From positions 1 through 43,195 of the IMG/VR virus record IMGVR_UViG_3300044639_000555: a stretch of 43,195 nt of DNA; one strand, 5' to 3'. Source of the stretch: a virus. Below the pieces are notes generated by a model. It saw nothing but the letters and a program-made list of their open reading frames with translations, did not search any database and was not told the DNA's origin. Shown piece after piece: positions 31,551-38,262 of this stretch; positions within the stretch are counted from its first letter, which is position 1, and each line of letters begins with the position of its first letter. The translations under genes were made by a program, and so were the position numbers.

Positions 31551-32375
31551 TCAATCCCACTCTAAAAATCTTATTTCAAAGGTATTAATCTCAGTTGGCC
31601 GAATTAATATAGGACGTGTTTTACTGATGCTATTAGTTAATAACCAATCTTTACTGTCGCTATCTCTATATTTTAATACAGGATTGTATCTTAATTTCAT
31701 AATCTGGTCATACCCGTGCAATACATCTCCGGTTACTCCTAAAAACCAATCAGATTGATCTCTACCTGAAGTTCTATCATATTTAGATGTATAACGAGAA
31801 AATTTACCTGTTAATTTATCTGTGTATGCTTCATATCCGTGTACTTGCAAATCAGTAACTGATTCTGCGGTATATTTCAACTTTTTACCACTACCATGTG
31901 CCAATATTATTCTATATGTAGTGTATTCTATTTCATTTGGATACATGATATCTAATAACATAGTATAAAAGAAATTAACTTTTTCGGGTTCATAACTATG
32001 ATCAGTTTGGTCTACTGATATAAACCCTGAATTTATGATGCCGCTATGTGATTTGGGGCCAAAGAATGTACATTCATTATCCCCTCGCCAAGCCGCGGCA
32101 AACTTCTTAGTAACATTTTCATCCCCGTTATTACAACAAACCCATAATACTGAGAAGTTACCGATATTTTTACCATGAACAAATGGTAAATTATTATTTG
32201 GATTTTGTCCTTGCGGGATATTTATGTTTTCCCGTAATACATCAAACGTAACATTATATTTTGATGTAGGAACGTTTTTGTCAAATTTAATATAAACAAA
32301 ATTATCTTGTTCTCGTTCATCTCGCAAACCTGTCATTTGCAGTAATTTATTAGCAAAGTTTCTAAATCCACCCAT
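31551..32375 (-). CDS. Hypothetical protein in the virion cassette (274 aa)
   Basis: Starts MGGFRNFANKLLQMTGLRDE. It lacks the shared leader of its neighbours. The rest is strand-rich with aromatic residues (FVYIKFDKNVPTSKYNVTF, FSVLWVCCNNGDENV, NFFYTMLLDIMYPNEIEYTT). A two-cysteine WVCCNN site is notable. No family is recognised. The position among CTS-leader genes suggests a structural or virion role. Confidence 0.6.
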   Translation of the reverse strand: MGGFRNFANKLLQMTGLRDEREQDNFVYIKFDKNVPTSKYNVTFDVLRENINIPQGQNPNNNLPFVHGKNIGNFSVLWVCCNNGDENVTKKFAAAWRGDNECTFFGPKSHSGIINSGFISVDQTDHSYEPEKVNFFYTMLLDIMYPNEIEYTTYRIILAHGSGKKLKYTAESVTDLQVHGYEAYTDKLTGKFSRYTSKYDRTSGRDQSDWFLGVTGDVLHGYDQIMKLRYNPVLKYRDSDSKDWLLTNSISKTRPILIRPTEINTFEIRFLEWD

Positions 32376-32432
32376 ATATATCCCGTTAATAACTTACTTA
32401 GTCTATGTATATAAGGGCTTCACTTTTTTAAA

Positions 32433-33062
32433 TCACAATATTCTATAGTAATCTATAAAGTTTTCATGTCTATCTTTGAGACCGCGTAGTGCTGGATTAA
32501 TAAATTTAGTAACTGTAGCAGTATCTTTAAAATTAGTTATATTAGGTCTAACTCTAGTTTTCCAATACCATATAGCAATTTTGGCAGCAATGTCAGGTCT
32601 GGCTGCATATTCAGGATGATTGATTAAATCAATATTCAATGCTCGACTAGCCATTTTATAATTATCACGACCAGTTAACTGAACAAACCCACGACCATGA
32701 TACTTTTCCCCATCACCTGGGCGAGTGTTTCCTAATATCTTTGCTGTCTTGGGAGCATATTGAACACCATAACGTTTTTCAAAATAGCCCTTGCCCATTG
32801 GTTTTTCTTTTAATCGTTCAAAGTTCCATGATTCATGTTTCATCTGAGCCAAGAACTGAGCCAGTTCTGGACCTTTTAATCCAGAACCTATTGCAACTTT
32901 TTGTAAAGTGATTTCATTTTGTGGATTATTGCTTAATACATTAAAATCTGTAGGCATCTTCAAGCCTAGTGAGGCTTGTGCTCCAGTGGCTGCACCAGCA
33001 CCCATTGCACCAAGAAATCCTCTGCGAGTTAAATCTTCAGCAATGATTTCTGATGCTCTCAT
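32433..33062 (-). CDS. GH19-type lysozyme with CTS-like leader and Tat-like signal
   Basis: This 209-residue protein starts MRASEIIAED, the capsid-leader pattern, then TRRGFLGAMGAGAATGAQA, a twin-arginine signal (T-R-R-x-F-L, hydrophobic stretch, A-x-A). The mature part is a GH19 chitinase/lysozyme-type domain: FLAQMKHESWNFERLKE with the candidate catalytic Glu, YHGRGFVQLTGRDNYKMA, then AIWYWKTRVRPN and GLKDRHENF. It would cut peptidoglycan. Its ATG overlaps the Dps stop (TAATG). Leader plus Tat signal in one protein is unusual. Confidence 0.8.
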   Translation of the reverse strand: MRASEIIAEDLTRRGFLGAMGAGAATGAQASLGLKMPTDFNVLSNNPQNEITLQKVAIGSGLKGPELAQFLAQMKHESWNFERLKEKPMGKGYFEKRYGVQYAPKTAKILGNTRPGDGEKYHGRGFVQLTGRDNYKMASRALNIDLINHPEYAARPDIAAKIAIWYWKTRVRPNITNFKDTATVTKFINPALRGLKDRHENFIDYYRIL

Positions 33063-33502
33063 TATGCACGTTCTTTTTTAAGTGTACTGCGAATCATCCA
33101 CTGATGTTTTTCATGTGCATCTAATCTCTCTGCAATGAAGTTAGCAATGCCTTGTTTGTTTTCTTCTGTCGCTGATTGAAAGCACATATTTAGAAAATCA
33201 ATCATTTTAGCGTTATCAGTTAGTAATTCAGCAAACATCAATTCAGCACGTGGAATCTTAATTTGGTCTGGGATAATACTAAGTTCAGCATAACGTGACA
33301 GACTACCTGGCGTATAGCTGTCTAATGTACGAATATATTCAGCAATTCTATCTACTGCACCATATACTTCTGTGTAGAAATTATCAAAGAAACTATGATA
33401 TTGCGGGAAGTCGGCACCTTCTACATTCCAATGAAAGTTCTGTGCTTTGATAGCAAGTGCATTTGTACTTGCTAATAATATCTTTAAATTATCTGTTAAC
33501 AT
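33062..33502 (-). CDS. dps: Dps-family ferritin
   Basis: This 146-residue protein matches Dps, a 12-subunit cage that oxidises iron and protects DNA. The ferroxidase ligands are all visible: H24, H36, D40, D51 and E55, each exactly 27 less than E. coli H51, H63, D67, D78 and E82 as I recall them, in AQNFHWNVEGADFPQYHSFF and AVDRIAEYI. The N-terminal DNA-binding Lys-rich tail of E. coli Dps is absent. The gene is in the cassette of head-leader genes, between the GP88-like protein and the lysozyme. Confidence 0.9.
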   Translation of the reverse strand: MLTDNLKILLASTNALAIKAQNFHWNVEGADFPQYHSFFDNFYTEVYGAVDRIAEYIRTLDSYTPGSLSRYAELSIIPDQIKIPRAELMFAELLTDNAKMIDFLNMCFQSATEENKQGIANFIAERLDAHEKHQWMIRSTLKKERA

Positions 33503-33503
33503 A

Positions 33504-33563
33504 TCATTTCCCCGGTGGGGTTCCTTTGTTCTTTAAGTAAAAATCAATTACGCCTCTGTCCAT
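33504..33563 (-). CDS. Possible 19-aa peptide before dps
   Basis: The frame MDRGVIDFYLKNKGTPPGK starts two bases after the GP88-like stop and its TGA is followed after one base by the dps ATG (ATGATATG). It exactly fills the space. It could be a leader peptide, a remnant of a longer gene, or chance. The RNA here holds a small CCCC-ACC-GGGG hairpin. Confidence 0.35.
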   Translation of the reverse strand: MDRGVIDFYLKNKGTPPGK

Positions 33564-33565
33564 AT

Positions 33566-35017
33566 TTAGTGCTTTAATAATAATGTACTTAATACGCCAG
33601 TGTCATTAGCAGTTAAATCTGGCTCACCTGGAGCAATGATAACATTCCATTTCATATTAGGAATCTTTTGACCTTTAGTTGCCCACTCATCATAACTTAA
33701 TATTGAGTTAGCACTCAATCCGTATTCTGTAGCTAAACGTTGTTTTAGTTCAGGTAATTTTTCAGGTATGATTTGCCATTGTCCTTCACTACCCTTATCT
33801 AAATTACCCTTAGCATCTTTAACTAGTAAATCTTGGAATAGTCCAGTTGGTACAATACGACTATTCTTAGTTGTCTTTAAATTAGGATCAGATGCCTTAA
33901 CTTGTTTCTCTTGGCTTGTATGAGCACCTTCACTCCAATTGATAATGAAGTTTGCTGGTTTTTGTGCTAGTGCGGCACCCGCCATTTTTGTATAAGCATA
34001 GAACTTAACATCAGGTAAACTATTTGCTAATTTGAATGCTAAGTCTAAATATTCTGGACTAAAGAAGTCACCGGCGTCATGCCAACGAATAGTTACACTA
34101 TATCCGCCCTTCTTACCCAGTTTTTCTTCTTTAGCAATCTCATTTGCTAGTTGTTCAAAGAAACCATCTGGATTGTTTAATAGATATGTAATGATACGCC
34201 CATCACTTAGCCAAGCCGCTTCAAACTGAATCTTGCCGCCTTTCATAGCAAAGCAATCTATTTTACAACTGCCGGCACCAGGACATGTGTTAACAACAAT
34301 TAAGTTGTTCGTACTTTCATCTAATGCAATACCAACTAATGCAGCAAAACCAATATTGAAGAACTGTTCTAAGTCTCCATTACTGTGTTTCATCTTTTCA
34401 TTTTGCTTTAGTAATTTCTTTGGACGTACTGCTAATGCTTGTTTAACATCTTCTTCACGGTATCTGTTGCCTGCAGGATCATAGTATTTGACTACACTAC
34501 TACGGTGAATATAAGGCATGCGATACTTGTCTTGTTTTGTTTTACCAGACACATATTTCTCTTTGCCTTTTTTATCTAACTTAACTTCACCTGTCTTTTT
34601 ATCAATATCAGGAGTGCCGGCAATTCGTGTCATATAGTCTTGAAATTCTTGCCCACCTATATCACGCTGATCAATGGGAAGTTTAGTTGCCTCAGGTATC
34701 ATACCTTTTCCGGCAAGTTTCTCTAGTTCTATATATTGTTGCTTTAACTTTTCCCAAGTTTCTGAGTCGCGCCTTTTATTGGCATCTAACATTTTACTAT
34801 GTAATACATCAGCTTTTGCCAAATAATCATTCATTCGCATCCTGTTGATTCTACTACTAATTGGCTCGGTAGTATTTTCATCAACTTCTTCATTACCATC
34901 TACAAAATCATCAGCTTCAGGATCAGCAACAAACTGATCTACTGACATAATTTTAATGCCACTAGGAGCTCCGGGTAATTTGGGTTCTGCACCTTCGTAT
35001 AATTCTGTTATTTTCAT
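33566..35017 (-). CDS. GP88-like protein with CTS-like leader
   Basis: This 483-residue protein starts MKITELYEGAEP, the shared leader. The C-terminal half matches the phage gene product 88 family as I recall it: NTCPGAGSCKIDCFAMKGGK with three cysteines, VTIRWHDAGDFFSPEYLDLA, then DVKFYAYTK. The cysteine cluster suggests an iron-sulfur or zinc site. No activity is known. The N-terminal half is acidic then helical, with a KGMIPEATK site resembling a prohead-protease cut. ATGA couples it to the upstream gene. Confidence 0.72.
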   Translation of the reverse strand: MKITELYEGAEPKLPGAPSGIKIMSVDQFVADPEADDFVDGNEEVDENTTEPISSRINRMRMNDYLAKADVLHSKMLDANKRRDSETWEKLKQQYIELEKLAGKGMIPEATKLPIDQRDIGGQEFQDYMTRIAGTPDIDKKTGEVKLDKKGKEKYVSGKTKQDKYRMPYIHRSSVVKYYDPAGNRYREEDVKQALAVRPKKLLKQNEKMKHSNGDLEQFFNIGFAALVGIALDESTNNLIVVNTCPGAGSCKIDCFAMKGGKIQFEAAWLSDGRIITYLLNNPDGFFEQLANEIAKEEKLGKKGGYSVTIRWHDAGDFFSPEYLDLAFKLANSLPDVKFYAYTKMAGAALAQKPANFIINWSEGAHTSQEKQVKASDPNLKTTKNSRIVPTGLFQDLLVKDAKGNLDKGSEGQWQIIPEKLPELKQRLATEYGLSANSILSYDEWATKGQKIPNMKWNVIIAPGEPDLTANDTGVLSTLLLKH

Positions 35018-36108
35018 TTTGCTGACTTTCTTAATGCATCGGCAGTTGGAGCTCCTTTACTACCTGGCTTACGCATACGTTCACCACTACCTTGTTTGAT
35101 ACGGTCACGTTTAGCATGTATGTTAGCCCATAAGCCTTTGCTTTCTTCCGCCACACCTTCAACTGTACCTTTGTTATGTGCTTTCCACGCAGTAGCATAA
35201 GCAATTGATTTTTCTTTAGGACTTAGATTACCATCTTTACTATAACTCTTTTTAATGTGCTTTACCATGCGTTCGGCTTTAGCGCCCGGTGGTGCAACTT
35301 CTGCCATACCCTGTCCGTCATCCAAACGCTTAATCAAATCTAATAATTTTTCGTAGCGCATACGATTATTATTCCATGTAGACCAAGAACCATAGTGGTC
35401 TGCATATTGGTCATGACTGTTCTGAGCCAACCATGCTTTTAATGCGTTTGCTTCCTGAGTGTACTCATCTCTCTTTGATCCAGGCCCTTCAATATTCTCA
35501 TCAACTGTATATACATTACCACGTTCATGCTGACTAATCATATAGTCCATAACAGTAACCATTACAGATTTGGCTACTGCAATTTTCTCTTGTACCCATT
35601 CTGGTAAATTCTCGTCTGCTTGTAATTCTTTTCCTAAATGAGTTGATACTCTAACAATCGTGTGTAGATTGTTTTGCACCATGTCTACTTCATCATTATA
35701 TTCCCCGCCACCGTCAAATTCTTCTTTTGCTATGATATCACGGTCTTCAGGTCTATTACCTATGTCACGGGCTTTTGATTTGTTAAAGAATTCTTCTCTT
35801 TTTGCTTTTGTTAGTAATTGTTCTTCGCTGATATCATCTTCACTTAATGCTTCTTCTTTAATACCAGCTTTTCTGCTGTTTGGAAACTTTTCGCTAGAAC
35901 TGATGCCCTGAAACATACTACCTTTCCCTCTACGTTGCATTCCACCAACGGGCTGTGCTACTGATGCAATAGAACCTGCAGTAGTTTCTTCAATCTTTTC
36001 ATCTTCTAACACATTTGGATCACGTCCAAATTTAGGTGCTTGTTGACTCTGTAGTCCTGAAGGACTACTAATTGTTGTTGTCATTTCAAAAAGAGAGGAT
36101 ATTTTCAT
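35014..36108 (-). CDS. Modular basic/acidic protein with CTS-like leader
   Basis: This 364-residue protein starts MKISSLFEMTTT. The middle is helical. The C-terminal part has KKSYSKDGNLSPKEKSIAYA, then TVEGVAEESKGLWANIHAKR and a basic Gly-rich end RMRKPGSKGAPTADALRKSA. GMAE and GVAE occur between modules. I recall these short basic modules from phage virion proteins of DUF5872/6321-like type. A head-packaged DNA-binding or injected protein is inferred. The promoter motif at 36130-36140 is close upstream. Confidence 0.65.
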   Translation of the reverse strand: MKISSLFEMTTTISSPSGLQSQQAPKFGRDPNVLEDEKIEETTAGSIASVAQPVGGMQRRGKGSMFQGISSSEKFPNSRKAGIKEEALSEDDISEEQLLTKAKREEFFNKSKARDIGNRPEDRDIIAKEEFDGGGEYNDEVDMVQNNLHTIVRVSTHLGKELQADENLPEWVQEKIAVAKSVMVTVMDYMISQHERGNVYTVDENIEGPGSKRDEYTQEANALKAWLAQNSHDQYADHYGSWSTWNNNRMRYEKLLDLIKRLDDGQGMAEVAPPGAKAERMVKHIKKSYSKDGNLSPKEKSIAYATAWKAHNKGTVEGVAEESKGLWANIHAKRDRIKQGSGERMRKPGSKGAPTADALRKSAK

Positions 36109-36129
36109 AATACAAATTCCATATATTAT

Positions 36130-36140
36130 GTATTTATCGC
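36130..36140 (-). promoter_or_regulatory. Late-promoter-like motif before the CTS cassette
   Basis: Minus strand GCGATAAATAC shares the ATAAATA core of the T4 late promoter. It is about 25 nt before the ATG at 36108. A TTGACA is also present 15-22 nt upstream but at poor spacing. Confidence 0.42.
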
Positions 36141-36153
36141 TTTTGGATAGTTG

Positions 36154-36837
36154 TCAAGGTAAATTAAAAAGTATTATTTCTGAGTCATCGGGGCTAGTTA
36201 TTTCTAATATGTTCTCTTGCTCAAACATATATCCGTCACCTTCAACTGATTCATTCCCGTTGATAGTAGCTTTACCTGTAATTACATACAAGTAATATTT
36301 ACGAGTAGGGTCTAGGTTTTCAGTATATGATTCTGTAAAAATACCAGCTTTTACTATAGCATCACTTTGTATAGTAACTGGACTGTCTTTTTGGCTAGCA
36401 ATATTTGCAAACTTGTTTAGTTTATCTTCTCTAGTAAACTGATATCCATCATATTTAGGGGGTATCCCCATCTTATTGGGGCGCAACCATATCTGCAAAT
36501 ATCGAATAGGTTTATCTGAATTATTACCCTCGATATGCCAAATGCCTGACCCCGCTGTCATGTGTTGAACTGAGCCTGTTGGCACTTGTAATATATTACG
36601 CAAGTTATCGTTGTGATAGCATGGGCCATCAATAACATATCCTAATATTTCCATATCCATGTGTTGATGAATAGGGACAAAATTATGCGGTTGAACTCTA
36701 TCATCATTAATTACTTCTAATATAGAGTAATTGACATAGTTAGGATCCCAATAACTGTTATTACTAAATGAACGATATGTCTCAATCCATCCTGCATCCA
36801 TGTGTTTACGTGTATTTGCTGGTCTATATTTAATCAT
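36154..36837 (-). CDS. Pirin-family cupin (YhhW-like)
   Basis: This 227-residue protein carries the pirin N-terminal pattern: RPANTRKHMDAGWIETYRSF, then WDPNYVNYSILEVINDDRV, PIHQHMDMEILGYVIDG with metal-binding His, His and Glu, and VQHMTAGSGIWHIEGNNSDK with a further His. These match quercetin-dioxygenase-like pirins such as E. coli YhhW. The C-terminal cupin is shorter. A phage copy is unexpected. It might bind flavonoid or iron-containing ligands, or act as a redox-dependent cofactor. It stands alone between fibre genes and the virion cassette. Confidence 0.85.
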   Translation of the reverse strand: MIKYRPANTRKHMDAGWIETYRSFSNNSYWDPNYVNYSILEVINDDRVQPHNFVPIHQHMDMEILGYVIDGPCYHNDNLRNILQVPTGSVQHMTAGSGIWHIEGNNSDKPIRYLQIWLRPNKMGIPPKYDGYQFTREDKLNKFANIASQKDSPVTIQSDAIVKAGIFTESYTENLDPTRKYYLYVITGKATINGNESVEGDGYMFEQENILEITSPDDSEIILFNLP

Positions 36838-36882
36838 ATAGATATTTAGATTGTTACTAGTTTGGTAATAATTTATACAATA

Positions 36883-38262
36883 TTATAATCCGTACACTGA
36901 CCTATTTGCATTGTAGTTCTGTAGTACTTGTTCGGCGGTGAGTGCTGTGTTGTATAGTCTAGTTATACCTATTCTGCCATCAAAATATTGCGGGTATTCC
37001 CCACCGTTGTATGATCCTATATACAAGTTTGTTGACGTATTGAGTATACTTGAAAAACTGTGTGCAGTTGATCCTATGCTTACGCCATTTATATAGGCTT
37101 CTAAACTGTTAGATGCTACATTTTTCCAAACATAAACTACTTGTACCCAAGTACTCAGTACAGTTTGGTAGTTTGGACTGTTTACAACTGTTGTGCCATT
37201 GCCAATTTGAGCATACACAATACCGGTGTTGTTAGTTCTAATACTATATGACACATCTTGTGACGCACCACCTGGATCAAATTTGCCTAATATTGTACCA
37301 GCACTGCCTGTTTTAAATGCAGTGGTATTGAACCATGCTTCCATGGTCCAGTCACCTGCACCGGGTTCTAGTAGTGCATTGTCAGCGATATTGACCTGGC
37401 TGCTTGTGCCGTTGTAGGTAAAGTAAGGATCAGTGTAAGTGATGTTGCTCATTGTGCCGTTTAGGTCGTTACCGGAAATATCAAATAGTGTGGTGCCTGA
37501 TCCTGGGTAACTGGTTGTTAAGTCGGGATTGTAGTAAGCAACCAAGTTAGTGGTCACCGCAGTATCAACTCTACCACGTAGTGTGTTGAAGTTTTGCGTG
37601 ATTTCATCAGCCGACAGGGCACGATTATAGATCACTGCTGTGGCTATCCTACCATTGAAATATCTACTAGCAAGATTATCTTGACCAATTCTTATAGCGT
37701 CCAGGGTGGTGCTGGTATGAGACACAGTATTGGTGGCAGATGTGATTCCACTGGATTGACACAAATATGCTGTTGCTGTTGTACTGGTAACGGAAACTGC
37801 AACCATACACCATGTCAAATCTGGTATTGTCAATCCACTATCCCAGGAATAGGTATTAACGGCATTGTTCCAGGTATATGAAATTTTATTAGTTATACCA
37901 AAAAACGATATTCCAGTAGCGGCAGTTATACTTCTAGAATATAAAATGCCATCATAATCGGCCTGGGGTCCGTTTCGTCTCATCCAAACTAAAAAAGTGG
38001 CTTCTGTTACTGTAAGTGATCCTGAACATTGAACGTAATCATTGGTTCCATCAAAAACAATAGAACCGCCATCTGCTCTGCTATAAGTTGGTCCACTTAT
38101 TAATGTTCCATTACGACCATTACCACTTAAATCAGTCCAGGTAGTGCCTGAACCTGGATAACTAGCGGTCTGTCCAGCATCTAAATATAACAATGCACCA
38201 TTAGAATTAAACGATGAGTCGTATACAATAGTGTTGCTGAGTGTTACTCCTTGTATAATCAT
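36883..38262 (-). CDS. Adhesin with two LamG/concanavalin-like domains
   Basis: This 459-residue protein starts MIIQGVTLSNTIVYDSSFNS. Two similar units each begin with a phrase like YPGSGTTWTDLSGNGRNGTL (about 35-55) and YPGSGTTLFDISGNDLNGTM (about 250-270), followed by a lectin-like jelly-roll (INGVSIG, RIGITRLYNTALTAEQVLQN). LamG/concanavalin domains bind glycans, so this is probably a tail adhesin that contacts the host surface. The ATG overlaps the stop of the giant fibre gene (ATGA). Confidence 0.85.
   Translation of the reverse strand: MIIQGVTLSNTIVYDSSFNSNGALLYLDAGQTASYPGSGTTWTDLSGNGRNGTLISGPTYSRADGGSIVFDGTNDYVQCSGSLTVTEATFLVWMRRNGPQADYDGILYSRSITAATGISFFGITNKISYTWNNAVNTYSWDSGLTIPDLTWCMVAVSVTSTTATAYLCQSSGITSATNTVSHTSTTLDAIRIGQDNLASRYFNGRIATAVIYNRALSADEITQNFNTLRGRVDTAVTTNLVAYYNPDLTTSYPGSGTTLFDISGNDLNGTMSNITYTDPYFTYNGTSSQVNIADNALLEPGAGDWTMEAWFNTTAFKTGSAGTILGKFDPGGASQDVSYSIRTNNTGIVYAQIGNGTTVVNSPNYQTVLSTWVQVVYVWKNVASNSLEAYINGVSIGSTAHSFSSILNTSTNLYIGSYNGGEYPQYFDGRIGITRLYNTALTAEQVLQNYNANRSVYGL

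Noticed and set aside
33508-33522. CCCC-ACC-GGGG mini-hairpin before dps
   Set aside because: Four pairs with a 3-nt loop and partly coding; too weak to call a terminator.
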